Shown: piece after piece, positions 1-7,856 of the stretch | How positions within the stretch are numbered: the first letter of the stretch is position 1 | Layout of the letters: each line of letters begins with the position of its first letter | Source: JALOLV01 sp046295175 | GTDB taxonomy: Bacteria; Bacteroidota; Bacteroidia; Cytophagales; Spirosomataceae | Direction of reading: 5' to 3' | NCBI GenBank assembly: GCA_046295175.1 | Contig: JBKBNY010000007.1 | Location: forward strand, 124,001 to 188,000 | DNA: 64,000 nucleotides | The notes under the pieces: model-generated | The model's input: the letters and a program-made list of their open reading frames with translations, nothing else | Database searches by the model: none | What the model was told of the DNA's origin: nothing | Made by a program: the position numbers and the translations under genes

Positions 1-573
1 GAACTTCATCTCTATCTGAAACGCATAACCCACAAAAGTGATTTTATTGAGCGGGAGTTTTTCGAGTACTTGGCGGCGGTAGCAGATAAATCCTGCCGTA
101 GGGTCCATGATGGGCATTCGGGTGATAAATCTCACATAAACCCCCGCAAAATACGACATCAATACTCGACCAATCGGCCAGTTTACGACATTGACCCCAC
201 GAATATAACGAGAACCAACTGCGACATCGAAACCATCTACTTTACATGCTTTGTAGAGCCTTACTAAATCTTCGGGATTGTGCGAAAAATCGGCATCCAT
301 CTCATAAATGTACTGATAACTACGCTCCAAAGCCCATTTGAAACCGTGAATGTAAGCCGTACCAAGCCCCAGTTTACCTTTGCGTTCTTCGATGTGTAAT
401 TGGTTCGGAAACTCAAATTGTAATTCTTTGACTTTCTGAGCCGTTCCGTCGGGCGAGCCGTCATCTACAATCAAAATATCAAACGCTTCTTCGAGGCTCA
501 TCACCTTGCGAATGATTGCCTCGATGTTCTCGATTTCGTTGTAGGTCGGTATGATTACGAGATTGTCTTTCAA
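1..573 (-). CDS. Polyprenol-phosphate mannosyltransferase-like GT2 (partial)
   Basis: A glycosyltransferase family 2 enzyme of the dolichyl/polyprenyl-phosphate mannose synthase type, which moves a sugar from a nucleotide donor to a polyprenyl phosphate at the inner membrane face. The 191 visible residues start NLVIIPTYNEIENI, followed by the nucleotide-binding stretch IVDDGSPDGT and the metal-binding MDADFSHNPED, then GSRYIRGV; this order is typical of DPM1-like GT2 proteins. The C-terminus lies beyond base 1. No ATG exists between the upstream in-frame stop (598-600) and the conserved start of the fold, so TTG at 573 is the best start. It lies 57 bp downstream of the DUF4296 lipoprotein gene on the same strand and is probably co-transcribed with it. 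Family call is strong; the exact sugar is not known. Confidence 0.88.
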   Translation of the reverse strand, partial: MKDNLVIIPTYNEIENIEAIIRKVMSLEEAFDILIVDDGSPDGTAQKVKELQFEFPNQLHIEERKGKLGLGTAYIHGFKWALERSYQYIYEMDADFSHNPEDLVRLYKACKVDGFDVAVGSRYIRGVNVVNWPIGRVLMSYFAGVYVRFITRMPIMDPTAGFICYRRQVLEKLPLNKITFVGYAFQIEMKF

Positions 574-630
574 TGATTTATGCTGATTATTAACTGTTTA
601 TCTACACGAGCCGAAAACTCATGCTACAAA

Positions 631-987
631 TCAATCTACTGTTTTCTTTTCTTTCTTTTTTTCTAAGATTTTTACGGCTTTATCGTAAATAGCAGTCATG
701 TACTCGGGATTGGCCGCATAAAAATCGTAGCTTTTTCGGTATTGAGCCGTATCGACTTTGTATTTGGCAAATATTTTTTGCTCGTAGTACTTAAACGCAG
801 CCTTAGTAGAATCGAACTCGTGAAAACTCAATCGACTTACTTTTGCCTCGGCCAAATGAATATCGGCGATAATCTTCGACATCGTTTCGGCATCAATCGC
901 ATCGCGAGGTGGGTCAGGAGCCGACTTGCACGCCAAAGCCAAAGGTAATATTACTACTAAGAATATTTTTTTCGTTGAGAAATTCAC
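631..987 (-). CDS. DUF4296 domain lipoprotein
   Basis: A small lipoprotein of the DUF4296 family, found in Bacteroidota and of unknown function. From the GTG at 987 the protein has a short basic start, a hydrophobic run and the lipobox LALAC with Cys20, followed by the conserved MSKIIADIHLAEAKV helix and a second half with FYAANPEYMTAIYDKAV. A longer reading from GTG at 1038 is open, but that codon overlaps a promoter -7 element at 1028-1035 and would place 17 charged residues ahead of the signal peptide, so 987 is preferred. The tail is Lys/Glu rich (KKKEKK). It is followed by the GT2 gene, a likely two-gene transcript. Confidence 0.8.
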   Translation of the reverse strand: MNFSTKKIFLVVILPLALACKSAPDPPRDAIDAETMSKIIADIHLAEAKVSRLSFHEFDSTKAAFKYYEQKIFAKYKVDTAQYRKSYDFYAANPEYMTAIYDKAVKILEKKKEKKTVD

Positions 988-1027
988 TTTAACTTCGTTT
1001 TCGGAATACACAAGATAGTCTTTGGTG

Positions 1028-1035
1028 CAAAGATA
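1028..1035 (-). promoter_or_regulatory. Promoter -7 element for DUF4296/GT2
   Basis: The minus strand reads TATCTTTG followed by CA, an exact match to the Bacteroidota -7 consensus TAnnTTTG. Transcription would begin near 1021, about 34 bases before the chosen GTG. No clear TTG at the -33 spacing is seen, so the call rests on the -7 box. Confidence 0.5.
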
Positions 1036-1075
1036 CACAAGGGTTTTGAATTGATTCCCTTAAAAAATCTTAAAA

Positions 1076-1174
1076 TTCAGTAGTCAGTCAATGGTCATTC
1101 GCTTCGCTGTCATTAAGTAGTAATCAAATTCTACAACAGGACAACAATCACTTGACTACTAAATGACTATTGAT
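1076..1174. repeat. Short-period GTCATT/GACTA repeat tract
   Basis: The gap before the DUF58 gene is built of degenerate 6-8 base units (gtcagtc, gtcattc, gactact, atgactattg) on both strands, including cattcgcttcgctgtcatt. A related inverted form, gtgacagcgtagcgagtgac, occurs at about 3048-3066. These are typical non-coding filler repeats of this genome; no promoter is recognised within. Confidence 0.45.
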
Positions 1175-1188
1175 TGACAATAAAATCT

Positions 1189-2049
1189 ATGGAAAACATC
1201 ATTTCTAAACTAAATAAGTACGAAATCAAGATTCGGAAGGCCGTAAATTCTGAGATGAGAGGTAGTTTTCAATCAGTTTTTAAAGGGTCAGGACTCGAAT
1301 TTAGCGATTTGCGTACTTATCAATACGGTGATGATGTCAGGACGATTGACTGGATTACGACCGCCAAAGGACACGGAGCTTACGTAAAAATTTTTAAAGA
1401 AGAGAAAGAGCAAACGGTATTTTTTATGCTCGATGTCAGTAGCTCGCAGGAGGTTGGGCAAGTAGGGCGACTCAAAATTGATACTTCAAAAGAGATTTGT
1501 GGGGTTTTGGCACTTTCGGCCATCAAAGAAGCCGGACACGTCGGGCTTTACTGCTTCTCAAACCAAAAAGAACTGTATTTTAAGCCAGCCAATGGCATGA
1601 AGCACGGGTATCAACTTATTTTGAGTATGTTTAAGATGAAACCCGCTTCGCAGCTGACCGATATTCCGAGTGCTTTGGGTTTTGCCCTTAATATGCTCAA
1701 ACGCCGCAGTGTTGTGATTATGATTTCGGATTTTCAGGATGAAAACTACGAGCATAACCTCAAAGCCCTCGCCCGCAAGCACGATTTGGTGGTGATTCAC
1801 ATCTACGACCAGCGAGAAATCAGCCTGCCGAGTCTCGGAATCATCCCAGTTTTGGATAAAGAAAGTAAACAAACAGTTTGGCTCAATACTTCGTCGAGGA
1901 ATTTCAAGCGTGAGATGAAATCGGTATTTGAAGAAAACCAAAAACGCCTCGAAAAACTCTGTAAACAGCACAATGCCAACTATCTGGCGATTGATTCAAG
2001 AGAAGATTATGTTCCGAAACTTATACAGCTTTTTAGGGTACGCAAGTAA
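1189..2049 (+). CDS. DUF58 domain protein (VWA-like)
   Basis: A DUF58 protein of 286 residues. It carries the family signature near the N-terminus, with SGLEFSDLRTYQYGDDVR followed by IDW, then a von Willebrand A-like fold with the MIDAS-type stretch FMLDVSSS. DUF58 proteins usually work with MoxR AAA ATPases and Bat proteins in envelope or stress functions; no moxR lies in this window. The ATG at 1189 was chosen over the TTG at 1174 because MENIISKLNKYEIKIRKAV aligns with the usual family start. The BatD-like gene follows 43 bp after the stop and is probably co-transcribed. Precise role unknown. Confidence 0.88.
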   Translation: MENIISKLNKYEIKIRKAVNSEMRGSFQSVFKGSGLEFSDLRTYQYGDDVRTIDWITTAKGHGAYVKIFKEEKEQTVFFMLDVSSSQEVGQVGRLKIDTSKEICGVLALSAIKEAGHVGLYCFSNQKELYFKPANGMKHGYQLILSMFKMKPASQLTDIPSALGFALNMLKRRSVVIMISDFQDENYEHNLKALARKHDLVVIHIYDQREISLPSLGIIPVLDKESKQTVWLNTSSRNFKREMKSVFEENQKRLEKLCKQHNANYLAIDSREDYVPKLIQLFRVRK

Positions 2050-2062
2050 TCAATTAGCAGTA

Positions 2063-2146
2063 AGCAATTATCAATTATCAGTTAGGAGTAATTTGATTGT
2101 ATCAAAACTTTTCATTGTTTATTGTTTATTGTTAACTGTTAATTGT
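2063..2146. repeat. Heptamer repeats spanning gene start
   Basis: Two 7-base tandem runs: gcaatta tcaatta tcagtta (2063-2083) and attgttt attgttt attgtta actgtta (2114-2141). The second run lies inside the downstream reading frame, where it encodes most of the signal-peptide core (FIVYCLLLTVNC). The repeats resemble other short-period tracts in the window. Confidence 0.6.
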
Positions 2147-2965
2147 ACCGCTCAACGCCCCGTTGGGAGATTTCTTACAGATTCGGTACAAATCGGTAAG
2201 CCGATAGAGTATGCCCTGAGTTTTAGGCATTTGCCCAACCAAGAAGTGTTTTTTCCGGATACAACCTACAATTACTATCCGTTTGAGCTAAAAAGGCGAG
2301 ATTTCTTTCCGACCAATACCGAAAACGGCATCAGCGTCGATAGTGTTATTTACACACTCGAAACATTCGATATTAATAAGATTCAAGGCTTGGCTTTGCC
2401 CATTTATCTACTAACCAAAAAAGATTGCACATCGGTTTTTTCGTTACGGGATTCGGTTTTTTTGAAAGAATACATCGGAACTGACCTCAACCAACCACTC
2501 AAAACCAACACCAAAGCCGCACCCATTCAGCTTCAGGTAGATTATCCGAGAGTTGTGATTTTTTTGCTTGGGTTGCTTTTTGTTTCGGGCTTAATCTATA
2601 CTTTTTTTGGCAAAGCCATCAGCAAGCAATATAACTTATTTTTGTTTACACGACGCCACAAAGACTTTGTTTCTAACTACAAAAAGATGGTAAGAGGCAC
2701 ACTCAACGACACGAATATCAGCCGTGCATTAGTACTCTGGAAAAACCACCTCGAATGGCTCGAAAAACGCCCTTACAGCTCATACACTACCAAAGAAATC
2801 ATCGAGAAGATTCCGAGCGAACGTCTTTCTGAAGCCTTAAAAGACGTAGATTCGGCCATTTATGGCGGGATTCTCTCTACCCAAATGCCATTCGCAATGA
2901 ACGTTTTGCTCGATACGGCTGTTGAAATTTATAAAAATCGTAGAGTCGAATTGGCAACTCAATAG
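2093..2965 (+). CDS. BatD-like membrane protein
   Basis: A 290-residue envelope protein lying directly behind the DUF58 gene. It begins with a signal peptide (hydrophobic run ending in CTAQ), a periplasmic beta-rich region of about 150 residues, one transmembrane helix (VVIFLLGLLFVSGLIYTFFG) and a cytoplasmic helical tail of about 110 residues. This layout and its position match the BatD/oxygen-tolerance-like partners of DUF58/VWA proteins, but sequence similarity is weak by eye. The frame stays open back to 1928, overlapping DUF58; TTG at 2093 is preferred because it follows the DUF58 stop and gives a normal signal peptide. An ATG at 2009 is the main alternative. The signal peptide is encoded by heptamer repeats. 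Confidence 0.65.
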   Translation: MIVSKLFIVYCLLLTVNCTAQRPVGRFLTDSVQIGKPIEYALSFRHLPNQEVFFPDTTYNYYPFELKRRDFFPTNTENGISVDSVIYTLETFDINKIQGLALPIYLLTKKDCTSVFSLRDSVFLKEYIGTDLNQPLKTNTKAAPIQLQVDYPRVVIFLLGLLFVSGLIYTFFGKAISKQYNLFLFTRRHKDFVSNYKKMVRGTLNDTNISRALVLWKNHLEWLEKRPYSSYTTKEIIEKIPSERLSEALKDVDSAIYGGILSTQMPFAMNVLLDTAVEIYKNRRVELATQ

Positions 2966-2984
2966 GTATTCGGTTGTTATTAAA

Positions 2985-3092
2985 AAGTCATTCAATTGTC
3001 ATTTGGTGGTCATTCAATTGTTGTTGAATATGATTAATACAACCGAGTGACAGCGTAGCGAGTGACTACCGTTTGACACACCCAATGACAAT
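2985..3092. repeat. GTCATTCAATTG repeat tract
   Basis: The gap between the BatD-like gene and the acetyltransferase holds repeated gtcattcaattg units (near 2990 and 3010) and gtgacagcgtagcgagtgac (about 3047-3066), an inverted relative of the tract at 1076-1174. No gene is seen here. Confidence 0.45.
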
Positions 3093-3106
3093 AAATTAAG
3101 TAAAAC

Positions 3107-3739
3107 ATGCAAAACCCAGTATTAATTTTTGGAGCAGGAACGCTCGGCAAAATCAGTTTAGACATATTCAATCGCAATAACGTTTTGGTCTATGGTTTTT
3201 TAGATGACCAAAAAGAGATTCATAATACCGAAATCGGCGAAATCATGGTTTTGGGCGATACCGACGACGACGGATTTTTGAAGATAGTCGGAAACAAAAC
3301 CGAAGCCTTTGTAGCAATCGGCAATACCAAAATCAAAAAGAAAATTGTTGAGATGCTCAATGAGCGTCGCCACGTGATGCCCGTCAATGCCATCCACGAC
3401 CGCTCAATGGTCTCAGAAGATGCCGTTATCGGTCACGGGAACCTCATCATGGCCAATGCTACGGTAAATCCTTTTGCCAAAGTGGGCAATCATACCATCA
3501 TTCATTCGGGGGCAGTCATTGATACCGATGCACAAGTCGGAGACTTTGTAACGATTGGTACCGGAGCAATGATAAACACAGGAGTAATATTAGAAGAAGG
3601 GGCGTTTATCGGCTCGGGAGCGGTGATTGTAGGCGGAATCAAAATCGGGAAAAATGCAAGAGTTGGGGCTGGCTCGGTAGTGATAGAGAACGTAGCTGCC
3701 AACGCTACGGTATTTGGGAATCCTGCACAGAAGGTTTAA
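3107..3739 (+). CDS. NeuD/PglD-family sugar O-acyltransferase
   Basis: A 210-residue acetyltransferase of the sialic-acid O-acetyltransferase NeuD type, expected to acetylate a nucleotide sugar or surface sugar in the cytoplasm. The N-terminal half is a small Rossmann-like PglD domain starting VLIFGAGTLGKISLDIF. The C-terminal half is a left-handed beta-helix with hexapeptide repeats such as IGHGNL, VGNHTI, IGTGAM, IGSGAV and VGAGSVV, ending in FGNPAQKV, the usual family end. His112 (in HSGAV) could be the catalytic histidine, by analogy. It is a single gene, closed by a strong hairpin at 3748-3784. Confidence 0.85.
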   Translation: MQNPVLIFGAGTLGKISLDIFNRNNVLVYGFLDDQKEIHNTEIGEIMVLGDTDDDGFLKIVGNKTEAFVAIGNTKIKKKIVEMLNERRHVMPVNAIHDRSMVSEDAVIGHGNLIMANATVNPFAKVGNHTIIHSGAVIDTDAQVGDFVTIGTGAMINTGVILEEGAFIGSGAVIVGGIKIGKNARVGAGSVVIENVAANATVFGNPAQKV

Positions 3740-3747
3740 AATAGCCA

Positions 3748-3784
3748 ATTACCATACCGAATTTAACCCATTCGGTATGGTAAT
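3748..3784. terminator. Convergent hairpin terminator
   Basis: Perfect 15-bp arms (attaccataccgaat and its complement) around a 7-base loop, lying between two convergent genes. There is no long T run on either side, so termination is inferred from position and stem strength. Confidence 0.6.
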
Positions 3785-3793
3785 GATAAGAAT

Positions 3794-4432
3794 CTAAATT
3801 GAGAATGAAGAAAATAATGCGGCTAAGAGTGTAACTGCCAACACGAGTAACAATAAAATTATAGACCCTGTAACAATACCGGCAATTGCCCATCCCTTCT
3901 GGTCAGCTTTTTTCACAGCCACTAAGCCCATAATAAAGGCCGTCAGACCAGCTAAAATACCCAAGAATCCGATACTTGGTACAAAAAGTAAGACCAAGCC
4001 CGCAATACCCAAAATACCAGCTATTTTGCCAATTTTGTTGTAGTTTGCGTTAGGTTTAAGCGTTTTAGCGGCAATTTTCTCACTAACTTTTTCAAGTTGT
4101 TTCACAATCATTTTTTGCTTCCATTTAGCCACTTTTTTAGTGTCATTGGCAGGGGCATTTGCCACAACAGCCGGAGCCGTAACAACGCTTTCGGTTACTA
4201 CAACTTCGTTGGTCACACTTGCCGATGCTTCGACTGGAGCTGTTGGCAGTACAACTTCTTCTTGAGTAGTTTCTACCGCCTGGATTTCTTGGTTAACAAC
4301 AACAGGTTGTGATTTTTTAGCATGTGTGATTTGCTCACTTGATGATTTTTGGAAATATGCCATTTGCTTTCTCTGACAAGATGTAGCCAATAGAATAATC
4401 GCACCAAAGATGAGTAAAAAAGATTTTTTCAT
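3794..4432 (-). CDS. Lipoprotein with C-terminal hydrophobic DUF4190-like domain
   Basis: A 212-residue lipoprotein: signal peptide, lipobox with Cys19, then CQRKQMAYFQKSS, a low-complexity Val/Ala/Thr/Glu region (about 35-100), a basic amphipathic stretch (KWKQKMIVKQLEKV), and two or three hydrophobic helices from about residue 135 with the Gly-rich pattern of DUF4190-type membrane domains. Start ATG 4432 was taken instead of a codon three upstream because MKKSF begins the signal peptide. It is divergent from, and shares its first 30 residues with, the TM2 lipoprotein at 4651, so the two look like paralogues that differ in the membrane domain. Function unknown. Confidence 0.75.
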   Translation of the reverse strand: MKKSFLLIFGAIILLATSCQRKQMAYFQKSSSEQITHAKKSQPVVVNQEIQAVETTQEEVVLPTAPVEASASVTNEVVVTESVVTAPAVVANAPANDTKKVAKWKQKMIVKQLEKVSEKIAAKTLKPNANYNKIGKIAGILGIAGLVLLFVPSIGFLGILAGLTAFIMGLVAVKKADQKGWAIAGIVTGSIILLLLVLAVTLLAALFSSFSI

Positions 4433-4518
4433 AAAGTACAAAATGGGGGTTAAATGGTTAAACGATTCTAAAATAAAAACTTTAAAATTAAAAAACGTAC
4501 AAATTTGTCGGTTAAAAG

Positions 4519-4526
4519 CAAATTTA
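4519..4526 (-). promoter_or_regulatory. Possible -7 element for the lipoprotein at 3794
   Basis: The minus strand reads TAAATTTG, matching TAnnTTTG, 87 bases before the start codon at 4432. The area is very AT-rich, so a chance match is possible. No -33 TTG is obvious. Confidence 0.35.
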
Positions 4527-4650
4527 TTTATTCAAAGGCATAATTATTAATTTCTTTGATATTTCATTATTAGGAAATATAATATCTACTTATTATAATT
4601 GTGATAATTAACTCAATTAAATTTTTCACATTCTTTTCTTTTTAAGCTTT

Positions 4651-5259
4651 ATGAAAAAAAATCTCTTATTAGCACTATCAGCAGCTGTTATTTTCGCATC
4701 GTCATGCCAAAGAAAACAAATGGCGTATTTCCAGAAATCACAGCACGAGACATTTAATAGTGTCGCCAAAACAGAATCGAACCAACCATCAAAAGAGAAT
4801 GTGACAACGGCTCCTATCGTGAATGAGGCAGTTGTAACCAGCGAACCAATCGCAATCGCCAGCAATCAAGCCACCGAAGAAGTGGTAGCTTTGGCACAAA
4901 CAGAAACCATCAAAACCAAAATTGCAGAACAGCAAATTGCTGTAACCAAAGCAGAAAATGTAAAAAAAGTTGGCTTTGGAGCAAAAGTAAAAGCCATCAA
5001 GCAAGTTGCAAAGGCTCAAAAAGAAGCTAAGAAAAGCACTACGGCTGTTGCAGGTGGCAAGTCGCAAGTAGTGGCTTTGGTACTTAGTATCTTACTTGGC
5101 GGTTTGGGTGTTCATAGATTCTATTTAGGATACACAGGAATCGGTATTATCCAATTATTGACTTTAGGTGGCTTCGGTATTTGGGCATTGATTGACATCA
5201 TCCGAATTGCAATGGGAACATTGAAACCTAAAGGTGGTGATTATGATGTAAAATTCTAA
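4651..5259 (+). CDS. TM2 domain lipoprotein
   Basis: A 202-residue lipoprotein with lipobox Cys19 in the module SSCQRKQMAYFQKS, a Glu/Thr/Ala-rich middle with a basic helix (KKVGFGAKVKAIKQVAKAQK), and a C-terminal TM2 domain (about residues 140-200). The TM2 part shows the family signs: LSILLGGLGVHRFYLGYTG, then LTLGGFGIWALIDIIRI. TM2 proteins are small membrane proteins of unknown function. The lipid anchor and TM2 helices in one chain imply a protein held at one membrane by both ends, or a lipobox that is not processed. It has its own terminator at 5281-5312. Confidence 0.85.
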   Translation: MKKNLLLALSAAVIFASSCQRKQMAYFQKSQHETFNSVAKTESNQPSKENVTTAPIVNEAVVTSEPIAIASNQATEEVVALAQTETIKTKIAEQQIAVTKAENVKKVGFGAKVKAIKQVAKAQKEAKKSTTAVAGGKSQVVALVLSILLGGLGVHRFYLGYTGIGIIQLLTLGGFGIWALIDIIRIAMGTLKPKGGDYDVKF

Positions 5260-5280
5260 AATGATATAGATAGCATTTAA

Positions 5281-5312
5281 AAGCACTGGCAAATCGAGCC
5301 AGTGCTTTTTCT
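5281..5312 (+). terminator. Intrinsic terminator after TM2 gene
   Basis: A stem of agcactggc with gccagtgct around a 7-base loop, followed by a T-rich run (tttttcttttt). Classical rho-independent shape. Confidence 0.85.
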
Positions 5313-5416
5313 TTTTACCGTTTAATAGATTTTTTTGCGTTTTTTTGACAGAAATCATTTGTTTGAGTTGAATCAATTTCTAAATTGCCGACATAAAACT
5401 AAATAATACAATTACC

Positions 5417-5899
5417 ATGAAAAAAACTTTTTTCTCTTTAGTATTTGCAGCTCTTATGGCCGCAACTTTAACCACTAATGCTCAATCTTTCCAGAAAGGT
5501 GATAAATTATTGAATGCAGGTATCGGTTTACGCTCATTCTGGATTCCTATCGGTGGTACTTTAGAATACGGTATCACAGACCAAATCAGTGTTGGTCCAT
5601 CAGTTTATTTTGCAAAATGGAGTACTTTTGATGGTACAACTCTTTACCTTTCGGCAAGAGGTTCTTACCACTTCAACGAATTGTTAAAAATCAACAACGA
5701 CAAATTAGATGTTTACGCTGGTGCGGGTGTTGGTTATCAGAGTTGGTCTTACAAAGGTTTGGCAGGTAGCTACGCAAGTGGTATTTACATTCCATTCCAC
5801 ATCGGTGGTAGATATTATTTCAGCGAGAAGTTTGGTGCTCACGCCGAAGTCGGTGGTGGTGTTGCTACTCTCTTAGCCGGTATCACTTTGAAATTCTAA
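5417..5899 (+). CDS. Small outer-membrane beta-barrel protein
   Basis: A 160-residue secreted protein with a clear signal peptide (MKKTFFSLVFAALMA, cleavage after NAQ). The mature part is made of alternating beta strands rich in Gly, Tyr and Ser (LLNAGIGLRSF, ISVGPSVYFAKW, LYLSARGSYHF, LDVYAGAGVGYQSW) and ends in ITLKF, an aromatic outer-membrane-protein end. It fits an 8-strand OmpX/OmpA-like barrel. No enzymatic motif is present. Single gene, closed by the bidirectional terminator at 5917-5952. Confidence 0.85.
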   Translation: MKKTFFSLVFAALMAATLTTNAQSFQKGDKLLNAGIGLRSFWIPIGGTLEYGITDQISVGPSVYFAKWSTFDGTTLYLSARGSYHFNELLKINNDKLDVYAGAGVGYQSWSYKGLAGSYASGIYIPFHIGGRYYFSEKFGAHAEVGGGVATLLAGITLKF

Positions 5900-5916
5900 A
5901 AATTAGTTTTAGCAAT

Positions 5917-5952
5917 AAAAAAGCGTAGAATTTGAATTTCTACGCTTTTTTT
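5917..5952. terminator. Bidirectional terminator
   Basis: A-tract, stem aagcgtagaa with ttctacgctt, and T-tract on both strands, between the convergent barrel and acyl-CoA dehydrogenase genes. Confidence 0.9.
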
Positions 5953-5955
5953 GTT

Positions 5956-7746
5956 TTAAAACCATTCACTTTGCATATCTATCGTAACCATCTCGTTGCT
6001 CATCAGTCGTTTTGCAAGGCTATCTACTTTTACCAATTCGTATTCATAAAAATACCGAGCCGTCGAGATTTTGCCTTGATAAAAGTTCAAATCTTCGCCT
6101 TGGGCGGTTGGTAATGCTTTAGATGCCACAGTTGCCTGACGCATCCATTGCCACGCAATCGTGATAATCCCAAACATTTCGAGAAACAAAGTCGCATCGG
6201 CCAAATACGCCTCGGTATCTGTCGTGGCTTTGCTCATTAGGTGTTTGGTAGCTTTGCTGGCGTTGTCTATTGCGTATCTGATTTTGTCAATAAACGGATG
6301 TAACTCTAAAACATGAGAGGCTTCGCCGGCGGCTTTAGTAAGTTCTCGGTAATAGATTTCCATGGCTTTACCATTATTGATAACCATTTTACGGCCCAAT
6401 AAATCGAGTCCGTGAATAGCTGTTGTACCCTCGTGAATCGGGTGAATGCGGGCCTCACGGTAATATTGCTCGACTGGGAAATCTGTCGTATAACCCGAAC
6501 CTCCCAAAATTTGTACTGCCGCTGAGGTGGTCTGGCAACACATTTCGGATGGATACGATTTAGCAATCGGTGTCAGTAAATCGAGTAGTAATTGGGCATC
6601 TTCTTTAACTTTTCCATCTTCTACGTGAGCCAAATCGGCTAATTTACTACAATAAAGCAGTAGCGATAACGAGCCTTCGGTGATAGCTTTTTGAAACAAC
6701 AGCATCCGCTTGACATCGGCATGGTTGATAATAGCTGTCTGTGGTTTTGTAGGGTCTTTTTCAGATATTTTTCGACCTTGTGGACGCTCTTTAGCGTATT
6801 GCAGAGATGCATAATAGGCTGCCGTTCCGATGGCTGCGGCATTCATACCTACTCCAACACGAGCCTCATTCATCATCTGAAACATATAATTCAGCCCCTT
6901 GTTTGGCTCTCCAACCAAATACCCAAAACAATCATCATTAGACCCAACCATCAAATGGGCTATCGGAGCTCCTTTATAGCCCATTTTGTGATAGACCCCA
7001 GCAGTGAGTACATCGTTGGACTGTAATTGGAGATTTTCGATACGGTATTTAGGCACAACAAAAAGCGAAATTCCTTTTACACCCGCAGGCGAACCTTTGA
7101 TTTTAGCAAGCATCAAATGCACGACATTGTTGCAAGCATCGTGGTCGCCACAAGAAATAAATATTTTTTGACCTTTGATTTTATAAACACCTTCTTGGTC
7201 GGTTGGTTCGGCCGATGTCGTAATATCCGAAAGTGAGCTACCAGCATTGGGTTCGGTCAATGCCATTGTGCCTTGCCATTCGCCCGAAAACATTTTCGGA
7301 ATAAACGTATCGATTAATTCTTGTGAACCAAAAGTACGTATCAGATTTGCCGCTCCACCCGTAAGAAAAGGATACACACTTGCCGAATAATTTGCCGCCT
7401 GAAAGATGAATCCAGCCGCATTATGAATCGTAATTGGTAATTGCTGACCACCTTCATCGTAGCCAAATGCTGCATTTATCCAGCCATCATCCCCAAATTT
7501 TTTTACGATGGCTTTCATGCCTTCGTGTACTCTAATCTGTCCATCAACCAATTGCGGTTCGTTTCTATCCATCTCGGTTAGCAACGGTCGCAGCATTTTT
7601 TCGGCAATCTGGTCGGCAGAGTCCAAAACCATGTCGAAAGTCTCAGTGCTATGGTCTTGAAAATACGGATATTGAGTCAACGAGGCTGCATCGAGTAGTT
7701 CGTATAATTGAAATTTAAGGTCTCGTTTTGAATAGAATTTTGTCAT
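5956..7746 (-). CDS. Acyl-CoA dehydrogenase (FadE/DmdC-like, ~600 aa)
   Basis: A 596-residue FAD-dependent acyl-CoA dehydrogenase that would introduce the alpha-beta double bond in a CoA thioester in the cytoplasm. Visible parts: N-terminal helical domain, the FAD/substrate stretch MALTEPNAGSSLSD, IKGQKIFISCGDHD, the C-terminal helical domain with QILGGSGYTTDFPVEQYYR and the R-x-x-x-IHEGTTAIHGLDLL signature, then an extra acetyl-CoA-dehydrogenase-like C-terminal domain of about 130 residues that marks the longer DmdC/FadE5-type group. Start ATG 7746 (MTKFYSKRDLKF) is preferred over 7782 because a promoter -7 box at 7765-7772 lies between them. Substrate chain length is not predictable. Confidence 0.9.
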   Translation of the reverse strand: MTKFYSKRDLKFQLYELLDAASLTQYPYFQDHSTETFDMVLDSADQIAEKMLRPLLTEMDRNEPQLVDGQIRVHEGMKAIVKKFGDDGWINAAFGYDEGGQQLPITIHNAAGFIFQAANYSASVYPFLTGGAANLIRTFGSQELIDTFIPKMFSGEWQGTMALTEPNAGSSLSDITTSAEPTDQEGVYKIKGQKIFISCGDHDACNNVVHLMLAKIKGSPAGVKGISLFVVPKYRIENLQLQSNDVLTAGVYHKMGYKGAPIAHLMVGSNDDCFGYLVGEPNKGLNYMFQMMNEARVGVGMNAAAIGTAAYYASLQYAKERPQGRKISEKDPTKPQTAIINHADVKRMLLFQKAITEGSLSLLLYCSKLADLAHVEDGKVKEDAQLLLDLLTPIAKSYPSEMCCQTTSAAVQILGGSGYTTDFPVEQYYREARIHPIHEGTTAIHGLDLLGRKMVINNGKAMEIYYRELTKAAGEASHVLELHPFIDKIRYAIDNASKATKHLMSKATTDTEAYLADATLFLEMFGIITIAWQWMRQATVASKALPTAQGEDLNFYQGKISTARYFYEYELVKVDSLAKRLMSNEMVTIDMQSEWF

Positions 7747-7764
7747 ATAGGTTAGTTTATCAGA

Positions 7765-7772
7765 CAAAGATA
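7765..7772 (-). promoter_or_regulatory. Promoter -7 element for acyl-CoA dehydrogenase
   Basis: The minus strand reads TATCTTTG, an exact TAnnTTTG match, 18 bases before the ATG at 7746, giving a very short leader. The upstream gene's terminator sits just behind it. No -33 TTG at the usual spacing. Confidence 0.5.
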
Positions 7773-7780
7773 CAAATTGC

Positions 7781-7811
7781 AAAATAAAAAAGGAGGACTA
7801 TGAATCCTCCT
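7781..7811 (-). terminator. Terminator of DUF937/OmpA-like gene
   Basis: On the minus strand AGGAGGA pairs with TCCTCCT around a 7-base loop, followed by TTTTTTATTTT. It lies 46 bp after the stop at 7857. Confidence 0.8.
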
Positions 7812-7856
7812 TAGCATATAAGCTCTGATTTGGGCGAATGCGATTCGCCCCTGCGA

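Noticed and set aside
2985..3092. CRISPR-like array in the GTCATT repeats
   Set aside because: Units are 6-12 bases, degenerate and not separated by unique spacers of uniform length; no cas genes nearby.
5356..5400. Promoter-like TTTG-N19-TAAATTG before the beta-barrel gene
   Set aside because: The spacing is good but the -7 part lacks one T of TAnnTTTG; too weak to list.
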